This document shows positions 44,304-53,522 of a stretch of 64,000 bases of DNA, in pieces. Source of the DNA: Heterotrichella gracilis (lineage: Eukaryota > Sar > Xanthophyceae > Tribonematales > Xanthonemataceae); assembly GCA_032358255.1 (NCBI GenBank), contig JAULBX010022186.1, forward strand, positions 308,555-372,554. The letters run 5' to 3'. The translations under genes and the position numbers were made by a program. The notes under the pieces are model-generated. The model saw nothing but the letters and a program-made list of their open reading frames with translations. It had not been told where the DNA came from and made no database searches. Within the stretch, counting starts at the first letter, position 1. Each line of letters starts with the position of its first letter.

Positions 44304-44624
44304 TTTCTAACTTTCAGATAAAAATCAGCTAAATTTTTTTGAGTTGGACTATAAATCACGAATGCATCAGCTAATTTATATTTACTGCCGTTTTTTGATA
44401 CAGAAAGGTTTATGACCTCAATACTCACCAAAGTATACTCACCAACATTTATCAGATTTTTTAACTGTCGTCCTTTTCCAATTTCATAGGCTGCACCACA
44501 ACTAACTCATAAAAATCAATAGTTTCAAAATTTTGGTTTTCCTTAATATCGATAAATAATATTGTATCATTCCACAAGCTAACTGTTTAAATTCTTGTAG
44601 TTATTGATTTCGACATAAACTCCA
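44297..44624 (-). pseudogene. Decayed gene of unknown family (frameshifts and stops)
   Basis: The minus strand of this 470-base gap between genes has protein-like fragments in two frames. One piece (LWNDTILFIDIKENQNFETI, FYELVVVQP) stops after a frame change, and the next frame resumes with YEIGKGRQLKNLINVGEYTL and goes on to an ending KVRKP and a stop at 44297. An in-frame TAG also lies near the upstream end (GVYVEINNYKNLNS). Amino-acid content is gene-like, with no start codon. The family is unknown. Confidence 0.5.
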
Positions 44625-44686
44625 TCCTACTTTATTATTAAATCATATAGCCAGAGAAAATTCTCGGGCTATACGATCTTTAGTTA

Positions 44687-45067
44687 TTATTTTTTTAATG
44701 AATCACGAATCTCCATCAACAATTTTTCCTGAGTTGAAGGTTCAACAGGCATTGCCGGAGCTTCTGCTTCTTTCTTTTTAGAAGCATTCATTCCTTTAAT
44801 TATCATAAAAAGTACAAAAGCAATAATAATGAAATTAATAACTGCCGATAAGAAATTACCATATTTTACCGAACCAAAAATGGTTAGTTCAGCCAGGTTT
44901 TTTAAGTTAGCCGCATCAAGCGCTGGTTTTAATAGTAACGGTGTAATAACATCGTCAATTAATGAAGATATTATTTTACCAAATGCGCCGCCGATAATAA
45001 CACCAATTGCTAAATCAACAACATTGCCCTTCATGGCAAATTCTTTAAACTCTTTTATCATTCCCAT
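44687..45067 (-). CDS. mscL: Large-conductance mechanosensitive channel MscL
   Basis: The 126-residue protein begins with [43 protein letters not shown], the MscL TM1 fingerprint, and has TM2 ([21 protein letters not shown]), then a charged C-terminal helix ([11 protein letters not shown]). It opens on membrane stretch during osmotic downshock. The start could be Met1 or Met3. The gene is first after the debris and is followed by a small helical protein and an OmpA-like protein, which fits an envelope-stress theme. Confidence 0.97.
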   Translation of the reverse strand: MGMIKEFKEFAMKGNVVDLAIGVIIGGAFGKIISSLIDDVITPLLLKPALDAANLKNLAELTIFGSVKYGNFLSAVINFIIIAFVLFMIIKGMNASKKKEAEAPAMPVEPSTQEKLLMEIRDSLKK

Positions 45068-45103
45068 ACTTTATGTTTTTATTTGTTTATATTTTTTAAA
45101 TTA

Positions 45104-45316
45104 TTATTTCCCAAACGAACCGCTAAGCTTGCCCTTAATGGTGTCTTCCATATTACTAATAGAAGATCTTCCTCCGGAAATAAATTGTTCTACCTGACTT
45201 CCAATACCGCCTGGCATTTTATCTTTTAAGAAGTTCAATACTGCTTCAACTGATTGCTTTGCCTGTGTTTCAGAAATTCCAGCTTTTTCTGTTACTGATT
45301 TTATTAATTGTTCCAT
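45104..45316 (-). CDS. Small helical protein, unknown function
   Basis: A 70-residue protein, MEQLIKSVTEKAGISETQAKQSVEAVLNFLKDKMPGGIGSQVEQF, ending SGSFGK. The pattern of an ISETQAxxxVxxVLxFLKxKLPGGIG unit is the repeating feature of small DUF2267/DUF2780-like proteins found in envelope-stress clusters; I name no family firmly. It is the right size, has a start and stop in place, and lies between mscL and the OmpA-like gene on the same strand. Confidence 0.7.
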   Translation of the reverse strand: MEQLIKSVTEKAGISETQAKQSVEAVLNFLKDKMPGGIGSQVEQFISGGRSSISNMEDTIKGKLSGSFGK

Positions 45317-45353
45317 AGTTTATTTTTATTATTTATATTTAATGAAAGTGTTT

Positions 45354-46781
45354 CTATTGCACTTTAAATTCTACCCTACGGTTTTTTGATCTTCCCTCCG
45401 GCGTATTATTGTCAGCAATAGGATTACTTTCGCCAAAACCTTCAGCACTCATTCTGGTTGCTGAAACACCTTTTGATGCTAAATATTTTTTTACCGCGGC
45501 CGCTCTTCTTTTAGATAGATCTTTGTTTTTATTATCATCTCCCATATTATCTGTATACCCTGATATACCCAGATTATAACTTGCATTTTCTTTCATGATT
45601 TCAGCTACATTATTCAAAATGCCGAACGAAGTAGGTTTTATTACATCTTTTCCTGATTCAAATTGCACACCTGTTAAGGCCTTTTGAAAGACCGCAATTG
45701 TTTTTTGGGAAACTTGCGGACAACCATTATTCGCAGCTAAGCCCGGAGAATTGGGGCATTTATCTTCATTATCAGCAATACCGTCATTATCAGTATCAGG
45801 GCATCCTCCAAATTCTTTACTACCAAAAACAAGTGGACATTTATCATCGCTATCCGCTATTCCATCTTTATCAGAATCAGGACATCCAAAGAAGGCGCTT
45901 GTTCCAAAAACGTTTGGGCACTTATCTTCATAATCGGCAATACCGTCTTTATCAGAGTCATTACAACCCTTAAATTCTTTTTTTCCAAATATTGTTGGGC
46001 ATTTATCTTCATTATCATTAATACCATCTTTATCAGTATCCAGGTTTTGGATCTCTAATACGCTAACGCCATCAATATAATAATAAGCTCTTCGTGAATC
46101 ATTTGTGAAGGCCGGAATGATCTTTTCGGATTTAAAATCTCCAAAAGCACCAATCGTAATGTACTTTTCGTTTCCTTTAGCAATATATGTTCCGGTAATT
46201 TCAACCCATCCTTCTTTATCCTTTACTATTTCTTTAGAAAATATAGTTGGAACTACATCTTTAATAAATGAATTTTTTGTAGAACTTACGGGTTCAGGAC
46301 TAATAACAGCGCCCAGATTATTAATTGCTCTTGCGCTATTGTCAGCCAAACTGGCCATGAATTTAATAGTATAACTTTTGCCCGCTTCAAGACTTGAAGA
46401 AAATTGTTGTGTTATATATTCAGAATATCCACGGTATGGTTTAATATTTGATGATAGAACTTTATTTGAAAGTTCGTCTGCAACATTCAAATCATCTTCC
46501 CAAAAAGCAATTATGCCCGCGTACGCATTGCCATCAAAAGCATTTTGTTTACCCATATAATTTTCCGGAGAACCAACAGAGTTTTTGCACGCATTATTAG
46601 CAAAAAGATCGGATGTGCCTTTATTTGCGTTGAACCAAGTGCTAGTTATATTAATTTGATCGTAAGTTGTCGGTTTTGATTTGAAAGTTTCAAATCCTCC
46701 ATTTTGAATTTTTTCCTGCGCAATTAAATAATTGCAAATTGTTGATGCTAAAATTGCGGCTGTATGGATTGTTTTTTTCAT
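45354..46781 (-). CDS. OmpA-family protein with thrombospondin type-3 repeats
   Basis: The 475-residue protein has a signal peptide (to IAQ), a carbohydrate-binding-like first domain of about 220 residues (ends ISVLEI-like YYYIDGVSVLEI), four calcium-binding TSP type-3 repeats of 27 residues (each with D-D-DGI-D-D-CP), and a C-terminal OmpA domain (GISGYTDNMGDDNKNKDLSKRRAAAVKKYL and NRRVEFKV) that binds peptidoglycan. It probably anchors the outer membrane. The DUF3078 gene is 33 bases upstream, so they may be co-transcribed. Confidence 0.92.
   Translation of the reverse strand: MKKTIHTAAILASTICNYLIAQEKIQNGGFETFKSKPTTYDQINITSTWFNANKGTSDLFANNACKNSVGSPENYMGKQNAFDGNAYAGIIAFWEDDLNVADELSNKVLSSNIKPYRGYSEYITQQFSSSLEAGKSYTIKFMASLADNSARAINNLGAVISPEPVSSTKNSFIKDVVPTIFSKEIVKDKEGWVEITGTYIAKGNEKYITIGAFGDFKSEKIIPAFTNDSRRAYYYIDGVSVLEIQNLDTDKDGINDNEDKCPTIFGKKEFKGCNDSDKDGIADYEDKCPNVFGTSAFFGCPDSDKDGIADSDDKCPLVFGSKEFGGCPDTDNDGIADNEDKCPNSPGLAANNGCPQVSQKTIAVFQKALTGVQFESGKDVIKPTSFGILNNVAEIMKENASYNLGISGYTDNMGDDNKNKDLSKRRAAAVKKYLASKGVSATRMSAEGFGESNPIADNNTPEGRSKNRRVEFKVQ
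45717..46040 (-). repeat. Four 81-base tandem coding repeats (TSP3 units)
   Basis: Inside the OmpA-family gene, four 27-residue units repeat exactly in length (324 bases). The DKDGIxDxxDKCPxxFG and GCP frame is shared, with the last unit shorter in identity (NSPGLAANNGCP). Confidence 0.8.
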
Positions 46782-46814
46782 ATTTCTTGATTATTATATT
46801 TAGTAATTTATTTT

Positions 46815-47777
46815 TTAAAATTTGTAGGAAAAGCCAACGGCTAAAATTTCCTTTAATTGTAAGCGGGGGCCAAAACTTTCCTTAACACCGTCTCCATTCC
46901 CATCAACAGGCACTTTAATGTCATCATCGTAAACAAGCGTTGTGCTAATGGTTGCAGAAATAAATTTATTTACTTTTAAACCAATAATAGTCTCCCAGTT
47001 CACATCAATATTTTGAGGATTGTTTAAATAGTTTGAGAACAAATCCATGTTCGAGACAAGTGTCACACTCTTGTCTTTAAATAATGTTGTTTTGTAAACT
47101 AACCTAACATAACCACCAAATTCGCTTCTATATTTTTTTCCATGGTTAATAACCATTCCGGATGTATCGAAAGTAGCTTTATCAACTCCATAAGCACCTG
47201 CATCGGCCAGCTTTTGATCATTTACAAAAGTGCTTTTAGATGTAAGTGGAGCAATAAATGCGCTAAACTTATCATTAGGCTTGTAGTCCATACCAATTGC
47301 AGCAATCAAATAGCCTGGCGCCATGAAATTTGATATTCTAACAGAATCGTTTGGATAATTGTATCCGTTTGTCATTTGAGTTTTAAAATTTATTAAGCCT
47401 GCGTAGTACCAATTTTTACTTGCTTTTCGCCCATATTTTGAATTCAATTCTACCTTATCATCAGACTTTATAAATTTCCCCATATCACCTTGTCTAAATA
47501 AACCATATCCTAAATTCAACATATTGTCCCATCTATTATTATCTTTTACAAGATTGGCAAACAAAAACAATGAGCTATTTACGTTAATAGAGTTTTGCCC
47601 CCCTCCGGCCCAATCGGAAAATGAGGCTTGCGAAAGATTAAGACTGAATATTCCTCCCTTTTTCCATCCATTAATGGTGTCGGTGTTTTGAGTTCGTAAT
47701 TTGTCTTCATGATCAGAAACCTGAGCCATGGTACTTAAACTTAGAAGTGTGCCAAGAATTAGTATTTGTTTTTTCAT
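46815..47777 (-). CDS. DUF3078 outer-membrane protein
   Basis: The 320-residue protein has a signal peptide (to TMAQ), then WKKGGIFSLNLSQASFSDWAGGGQNS, the fingerprint of DUF3078, followed by a beta-barrel-type body (aromatic ends, KYGRKASKNWYYAGLINFKTQM, and final AVGFSYKF). The C-terminal phenylalanine fits an outer-membrane barrel. Function not known. It lies between the OmpA gene and the REC-REC gene, all on one strand. Confidence 0.88.
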   Translation of the reverse strand: MKKQILILGTLLSLSTMAQVSDHEDKLRTQNTDTINGWKKGGIFSLNLSQASFSDWAGGGQNSINVNSSLFLFANLVKDNNRWDNMLNLGYGLFRQGDMGKFIKSDDKVELNSKYGRKASKNWYYAGLINFKTQMTNGYNYPNDSVRISNFMAPGYLIAAIGMDYKPNDKFSAFIAPLTSKSTFVNDQKLADAGAYGVDKATFDTSGMVINHGKKYRSEFGGYVRLVYKTTLFKDKSVTLVSNMDLFSNYLNNPQNIDVNWETIIGLKVNKFISATISTTLVYDDDIKVPVDGNGDGVKESFGPRLQLKEILAVGFSYKF

Positions 47778-47789
47778 TATTGTTTATTT

Positions 47790-48581
47790 TTAGTTTATAT
47801 ATGTTTTTAATCTTAATAAATTGTCTTTTGACTTAGTTAAATAATGTGAGGCGCCAAGCTTTAATAAGTTTGTAGCTGTAGCAATGTCAGGTAGATTAGA
47901 AAATATAATCACCTCGGTTTCAGGGCACATAGATTTTATTTTAACCAAAACGTCTTTGCCGCTTATACTTTCTTCAAGGTTATAATCTAATACAACCACA
48001 TCCGGTTTTGCAATTTCCAACTGTTCAAAAAAGACTTTTGATCGGCTAAAAGTATAAACCGTATTTAGCGACTCGGATTGAAGTAAGTGTACAATTGAAA
48101 GAGAGCTATTCAAGTTGTCATCCAAAACATAGATTATTTTTCTCTTATTTAATAAAATATTATTTTTAAATGATTTTAGAATTTTCTTAAAAAACCCAGA
48201 TTCAATACTTTCTAAATCATTTTTAATAAACTCAATTATATTATCTACCATTGCAGCATCTTTTTTAAAATACTCATTGGCTCCCAATGCAAACGCGTTT
48301 TCAAACACTTTTATATCAGTTTGGGATGATAAGACAATAATTTTAGTACTTGGCTGAAGGTCTTTAAAAGCAGGAATAGACTCTATCCCGTTACTTTTTT
48401 CGAGAAAATGATCTAATATAACATAGTCTGGCTTTTCGTTAATATTACCTAAGGCGTTTTCAATAGATTTATAGAAGAACAATACACTATTTTCAAACAT
48501 TTTGGAAATCGAATCCTGCAATAATTTGCTTATTAAAAGATCATCCTCAACTATAAAGATTTTGATAGCTTTTTGCTCCAT
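47790..48581 (-). CDS. Tandem receiver-domain protein (REC-REC, no output domain)
   Basis: The 263-residue protein has two receiver domains: residues about 8-120 with DYVILDHFLEKSNG (phospho-acceptor) and residues about 145-260 with PDVVVLDYNLEESISG. The conserved lysines are in EYFKKDAAM and HYLTKSKDN. No DNA-binding, GGDEF or enzyme domain is present. It would act as a phosphate relay or sink with the hybrid kinase at 48888-52442 and the LytTR regulator beyond. It is preceded by an inverted repeat at 48644-48667. Confidence 0.9.
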   Translation of the reverse strand: MEQKAIKIFIVEDDLLISKLLQDSISKMFENSVLFFYKSIENALGNINEKPDYVILDHFLEKSNGIESIPAFKDLQPSTKIIVLSSQTDIKVFENAFALGANEYFKKDAAMVDNIIEFIKNDLESIESGFFKKILKSFKNNILLNKRKIIYVLDDNLNSSLSIVHLLQSESLNTVYTFSRSKVFFEQLEIAKPDVVVLDYNLEESISGKDVLVKIKSMCPETEVIIFSNLPDIATATNLLKLGASHYLTKSKDNLLRLKTYIN

Positions 48582-48887
48582 GGTACAATATTACCATTAC
48601 AGTAGGCTGCAATCCTGATTTTTCGTTTGGCTGTAAAATTTTCCCGATAATTGGTATCTATTATCGGTTAATCGAAACGGTGAAAAAAGATTATACCGGA
48701 TAGCGGCTTTAAAGAGTAAGTAGCCAAAATATTCAATAAACACGAATTCCGGTTTTATCCAATTAAAAATAAAACCATGTTTATAAAAAACACAGTCATA
48801 TAAAACACGCGACTGATAAGGAGAACTTCTTACGTAAAATAAAAATAGAAAATTATGTAAATTAACACCTTTTAAGCAAATTCACCC
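48582..48887. other. Non-coding gap with operator-like palindrome
   Basis: 306 bases between the REC-REC gene and the hybrid kinase, both on the minus strand. Besides the palindrome at 48644-48667 I see no gene, hairpin terminator or RNA. Confidence 0.4.
48644..48667. promoter_or_regulatory. Palindromic operator-like motif upstream of the REC-REC gene
   Basis: CCGATAAT (48644-48651) and ATTATCGG (48660-48667) are perfect inverted copies. The span 48645-48667 matches at 16 of 23 positions the sequence at 52493-52515 upstream of the hybrid kinase. Confidence 0.4.
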
Positions 48888-51800
48888 CTATTCGAGATCT
48901 TTTCTTAGTCCCATCAATATGCTATCGGTTAATTTTGATATCTCAGCAACGTGTAATTTTATTTTACTCGGATCCTGCTCTTCTTCTATGTTGCTACAGA
49001 TATTAACAGCTCTAAAAGCCATAAACAAATTAAATGAGGCCTTAATTTTATGGGCAATTTTTTTAACTTCATCAAAGTTGTTGTTATTTAAATTGTCCTT
49101 TATTTTTTCAATTTCTTTCGGAGTTTCTCTGAGAAATATATTTATCATCTCCTGAACAAATCTATTATCTTCATTTGAAAGTTCAATTATATCACTTAAA
49201 TCATACTCGACTACTGCCGAAAATTTCTCAATTTGATTTACATTTGAGTCCATCAAAGATTTATTTGAAACCAAAATACCTATTTTGTTAATTAGTTCTT
49301 TGGCTTTATATGGCTTGGAAATGTATTCACTCATTCCGGCTTTCATACACTTTTCTTTTTCTCCTATCAACGAATGCGCTGTCATAGCAATTATAGGTGT
49401 CTCCAATTTCAAAACATTGCGGATAAATGATGTCGCAACATAGCCATCCATTACAGGCATTTGTAAGTCCATTAAAATAATATCAAATTCCTTCGCTTTT
49501 AGTTTTTCAATAGCAATTTGTCCATTCGAGGCAATTTCAATATTAAAATTATGTGACTGCAATATATGTTTTGCAAGTTTCTGATTAATTTCATTGTCTT
49601 CAACTAATAGTACATTAATATCGCGTGATAAATCTATTTTTTCTTCTTTTTCAGTTTCATTTTTTTCATGCCGATTACCAATTTCAAAAGGCATATTAAC
49701 TATAAATTCAGAACCAGATCCTTCGGCGCTTTCTATTTGAATTGAACCTTTGAATAGCTCAACAAGTTTTCTGGTAATACTTAAACCCAAACCAGTTCCA
49801 CCAAATTTACGCGTAGTGTTATCATCGGCTTGCTTAAAACGTTCAAAAATTAACTCCTGCTTATTTTTGGCGATACCTATTCCTGTATCCTTCACTTTGA
49901 AAAGCAATTCACAAAAATTGCCTTGTTGTTTATTTAATTGGCAAAACAGTTCCACTCTTCCTTTGTCGGTAAATTTGATGGCATTTCCAAGAAGGTTCAT
50001 AAATATTTGATTTAGCCTTACGCTATCTGTAATAACCCAGTTTGGAATGTCACTCTCAATATAAAAATTAAATGATAGGCCTTTTTCAACTGCTTTATTT
50101 GCCAAAAGTTTTTTAATATTACTCAAAAGATCTGGAATATTCACTGGCTGCTGCTCGAGCGACAATTTCCCCGAATCTATCTTTGAAAAATCTAAAATAT
50201 CATTAATAATTACCAATAAATTTTCGCCAGAATTACTTATCGCTGAAAGATATTCTTTTTGCTCGCTATTAAGATCGGTGGAAAACAAAACTTCAGTGAA
50301 GCCAAGAATGGCGTTCATTGGCGTTCGTATCTCATGACTCATGTTAGCTAAAAACTGATCTTTTGCAAACATACTTTTTTCAGTAAGCATCTTAGCAACC
50401 TTTAATTCTCTCTCTATTCTTATCCTATCTGAAATATCAATAGCATTACCAATTGCTATTTCCTCACCGTTAGAATCTTTTATTAAAACATTTTTATAGA
50501 ACCATACTTTTACACTTCCGTCTTTGTGCAAAACCTTCATCAAACCTTCACTTTTACGATTTTTATAAATGTCATCAATATATTCAGTAATCTTGCTTTT
50601 TATGTTTTTAGGTGTAACATCGTAAAGCGTTTTATTAATAAGTTCTTCTGGTCGATAACCAATAAGTGCTGCGCCGGCAGAATTCAAAGAAAGAAACTTA
50701 CCATTTTTGTCGTGCGTGCACATAAGACCCTGAGCACTTTCAAAAAATAAGCGATGCTTTTCTTCGCTTATTTTTACGAATTCTTCATTCCTTTTAACTT
50801 CGGTAATATCCCTGGCAATTCCAAGATAACCTGTAATTTCATCATTCTCATTAAACAAAGTACTAACAGATAGTAAAACTTGTATTCTTGTGCCATCCTT
50901 TTTTATATAGGTCCATTCGTTCATATCAGGTTTTCCTAAGCGCGACTTCACTACAAAGGCGTCAAAACCTGGCTCTACTTTTGTATTTAATTCTTTTGAT
51001 AATACTTGCGCTCTCGCAATTATTTCTTTTTCGTCGTGAAAAATAGCCGGTGAATTTTCACCTGTAATCTCAAGAGCAGTGTAGCCCAACATTTTTTCGG
51101 CTCCATCATTAAAAATAGTAATAATACCCTCTTTATTTGTTGCGATTATCCCATAGTCTGTTCCGTTTAAAATCGCATTTTGAAATTTTGCAAAATTGCG
51201 AATATCCGCTTCAATGTTTTTTTGCTCGGTAATATCATATCTGATCGTAATATACTCTATAAGTTTTCCATTATTATCAGATATTGGAACAATGGTTGTA
51301 TCCAACCAATATGACTCGCCATTCTTTTTTTTGCTTTGCACCTGCCCTTTCCATATTTCGCCTTTTTTTACTTTCTCAATAATTTCATTTAAAAAATCAG
51401 CGGATTGATAGTTAGAACTGATTTTGATCTGATTTTTACCTAACAATTCTTCCTTGTTATAGCCACTTATCTCACAAAACTTCTCGTTCACAAAAGTCAC
51501 ATTAAAATTCTCATCCGTTTTCGAAACAATTGCAGCTTCATCTATAGCATTTTGAAGCTGGGTTAGCTGGTTAAATGAGTGCTTTAATACTTCCTGGGTT
51601 CTTATTGTTTCCGTTACATCGCGTGCAATAGCATACAAGTTACCTGTTTTGGTATCAGGATAAGCTACCCATTGAAATGTAAGATAAGTGTCATTTTTTT
51701 TACTAAAGCGGTTAACAAAGTTGACTGTTTTTATGCCTAATCCTAATTTTTTTATTTCATCTTGTGTCTTTTTTAGATCATCGGGATGAACTAGATCAAA

Positions 51801-52442
51801 AAATGGTTTATTAAGCAATTCTTCCTCGCTCCACCCTAAAACGTTTGTGAACGCCGGGTTAACTTTCTTAAAATACCCATCGGTTCCTGCCACACAAACC
51901 ATATCAATGGATGTTTTAAAAAGTTGCGCATAATCATACAAACTTTGCCGTTCAATTCGGGCAACAATTTGTGAAACAACCTCCTCGGCCAACAATTTTA
52001 GGGCTTTTAATTGTTCTGGATTAAGTTTTTTGGGAATTTGGTCAATTACGCATAGCGTACCCAAAGCGTATCCGTTAGGATCTAATAAAGGATAGCCGGC
52101 ATAAAATCGGATATCAGGAGATCCAGTAACCAAAGGATTCTCTTTAAATCTTTCGTCTTTTGTGGCGTCGTAAATTTCAAAAACACCATCTCCCATGATA
52201 GCAAATTGGCAAAATGAAATATTTCTTGGAGTATGTGAAACGCTTAAGCCAACTTTGGATTTAAACCATTGTCGGTCTTTATCAACAAGACTTATTAACG
52301 AAATTGGAACATTACAAATTATAGAAGCGAGCTCTGTTAAGCGATCGAATTCTTTTTCAGACTCGGTATCCAACAAAGCATATTGCTGAAGTGCCCTCAG
52401 CCTGTCTTTTTCATTGGCTGGTATTGGATTTTTATTGCCCAT
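48888..52442 (-). CDS. Hybrid sensor histidine kinase (GAF, four PAS, HisKA, HATPase, REC, Hpt)
   Basis: About 1184 residues. Order: GAF domain (residues 10-180, ending at IVARIERQ), four PAS/PAC units (about 180-300, 305-425, 430-560, 565-690), a HisKA phospho-acceptor region (MSHEIRTPMNAILGF), an HATPase domain (DTGIGIAKNKQ, FGGTGLGLS), a receiver (DIILMDLQMPVMDG), and a C-terminal Hpt domain with the histidine in AHKIKASF. All parts of a phosphorelay are in one protein, except the last regulator. The start ATG at 52442 gives the usual GAF lead (NPIPANEKDRLRALQQYALLDT); an earlier ATG is at 52466. No transmembrane helix, so it senses inside the cell. Confidence 0.95.
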   Translation of the reverse strand: MGNKNPIPANEKDRLRALQQYALLDTESEKEFDRLTELASIICNVPISLISLVDKDRQWFKSKVGLSVSHTPRNISFCQFAIMGDGVFEIYDATKDERFKENPLVTGSPDIRFYAGYPLLDPNGYALGTLCVIDQIPKKLNPEQLKALKLLAEEVVSQIVARIERQSLYDYAQLFKTSIDMVCVAGTDGYFKKVNPAFTNVLGWSEEELLNKPFFDLVHPDDLKKTQDEIKKLGLGIKTVNFVNRFSKKNDTYLTFQWVAYPDTKTGNLYAIARDVTETIRTQEVLKHSFNQLTQLQNAIDEAAIVSKTDENFNVTFVNEKFCEISGYNKEELLGKNQIKISSNYQSADFLNEIIEKVKKGEIWKGQVQSKKKNGESYWLDTTIVPISDNNGKLIEYITIRYDITEQKNIEADIRNFAKFQNAILNGTDYGIIATNKEGIITIFNDGAEKMLGYTALEITGENSPAIFHDEKEIIARAQVLSKELNTKVEPGFDAFVVKSRLGKPDMNEWTYIKKDGTRIQVLLSVSTLFNENDEITGYLGIARDITEVKRNEEFVKISEEKHRLFFESAQGLMCTHDKNGKFLSLNSAGAALIGYRPEELINKTLYDVTPKNIKSKITEYIDDIYKNRKSEGLMKVLHKDGSVKVWFYKNVLIKDSNGEEIAIGNAIDISDRIRIERELKVAKMLTEKSMFAKDQFLANMSHEIRTPMNAILGFTEVLFSTDLNSEQKEYLSAISNSGENLLVIINDILDFSKIDSGKLSLEQQPVNIPDLLSNIKKLLANKAVEKGLSFNFYIESDIPNWVITDSVRLNQIFMNLLGNAIKFTDKGRVELFCQLNKQQGNFCELLFKVKDTGIGIAKNKQELIFERFKQADDNTTRKFGGTGLGLSITRKLVELFKGSIQIESAEGSGSEFIVNMPFEIGNRHEKNETEKEEKIDLSRDINVLLVEDNEINQKLAKHILQSHNFNIEIASNGQIAIEKLKAKEFDIILMDLQMPVMDGYVATSFIRNVLKLETPIIAMTAHSLIGEKEKCMKAGMSEYISKPYKAKELINKIGILVSNKSLMDSNVNQIEKFSAVVEYDLSDIIELSNEDNRFVQEMINIFLRETPKEIEKIKDNLNNNNFDEVKKIAHKIKASFNLFMAFRAVNICSNIEEEQDPSKIKLHVAEISKLTDSILMGLRKDLE

Positions 52443-52492
52443 TATATCTAAGCATGATATTATCAATTTATTTTCACACTATCATAAATAAT

Positions 52493-52515
52493 CGATAACC
52501 GGTAGAAATTACCCG
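52493..52515. promoter_or_regulatory. Operator-like motif upstream of the hybrid kinase
   Basis: CGATAACCGGTAGAAATTACCCG lies about 50 bases before the kinase start and shares CGATAA, GGTA and ATTA with the palindrome at 48645-48667 in the same spacing. It also has its own inverted core, GGTA-GAAAT-TACC. Confidence 0.35.
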
Positions 52516-52540
52516 ATAAATGAAATAAATTATTTTAAAA

Positions 52541-53221
52541 CTAAATCAGGTTAATTCTCTTTAAGAAAATATCTTTATTAGATCTGCTAACAGGTAATAA
52601 CTTTCCATCAACCGAAATTGAATTATCTTCAATTTCTTTGATTTTATCCAACCTTACGATAAAAGAACGATGAATGCGCATAAAATCGTTTTTTGGAAGT
52701 TGATTTTCTACCGCTTTCATTGTAGATAATATGGTAAAACGCTTTCCCGTGGTAAAAATATTTACATAGTCTGCCAAGGCTTCAATGTAGTTAACATCTT
52801 TATACATTAGCTGTATCATTTTAGCATCTTGTTTGATGTAAAAAAACTCTTTATCAGCTGGTTTAAGGTTTTCGGCCACTTTTTCAACTTTAAAAACCGC
52901 CTTCTCAAAACGATCAAATAAAACAGGTTTAACAATATAATCTATTACATCAAAATTAAATGCTTCTGCCGCGTATTCTGTCTTTGAAGAGATGATGACA
53001 ATAAAAGGAACACGATTTAACTTTCTAATTAAATCGAGACCGCTCATTTCGTTCATTTCAATATCAAGAAATAATATATCGCAAGATTCGTTCATTAAAA
53101 AATCCAACCCTTCTTGGGCATTAGTAAACTCAGCAATAAGATTTAGAGATGCTCGTCTTTCGATACATTTTTTTAACGATTTGGCCGCTAAAATGTCGTC
53201 ATCTATAATTATACAATCCAA
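52541..53221 (-). CDS. LytTR-family response regulator
   Basis: The 226-residue protein has a receiver domain (phospho-acceptor in DILFLDIEMNEMSG, lysine in DYIVKPV) and a C-terminal LytTR DNA-binding domain (YIEALADYVNIFTTGKRF, FMRIHRSFIVRLDKI). It lies just upstream of the hybrid kinase on the same strand, so it is a likely final target of that relay. LytTR regulators bind paired repeats ahead of promoters. Confidence 0.95.
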   Translation of the reverse strand: MDCIIIDDDILAAKSLKKCIERRASLNLIAEFTNAQEGLDFLMNESCDILFLDIEMNEMSGLDLIRKLNRVPFIVIISSKTEYAAEAFNFDVIDYIVKPVLFDRFEKAVFKVEKVAENLKPADKEFFYIKQDAKMIQLMYKDVNYIEALADYVNIFTTGKRFTILSTMKAVENQLPKNDFMRIHRSFIVRLDKIKEIEDNSISVDGKLLPVSRSNKDIFLKRINLI

Positions 53222-53522
53222 TTTATTTCTTTTAGTAAATATATTAATTTTTTAAAACAAAAGTAATGTGGAAATAAAAAAAAGTGGCCAATGGAAGCAA
53301 AAGTTAGTTCAAACAACCTTTTATAAATTCTTACGGAATTTGAAATTGTGTATCCGTAGCAAACAATAACTGAACGAAAAATTGATAAAATAGTTCAGAA
53401 CAAAGAAACTAATTACATATTGTTTTTTTATAGACAATAGAAAATTGTTTTGTAATTTCGAAGAGAGGCTGTTTTCAAATAAAACACGGTAACTTTTCGG
53501 AAATAACTTATATACAGAATTC
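53222..53522. other. Non-coding intergenic gap
   Basis: About 300 bases between divergent genes (LytTR regulator and PH-domain protein), very AT-rich. TAATTTCG near 53452 is a near-match to TAnnTTTG in front of the plus-strand gene. I see no other structure; the open frame on the minus strand here overlaps the PH gene start and does not look real. Confidence 0.4.

Noticed and set aside
45698-45973. Plus-strand frame antisense to the OmpA gene
   Set aside because: It is a reverse reading of the regular TSP3 repeats, which keeps other frames open by repetition.
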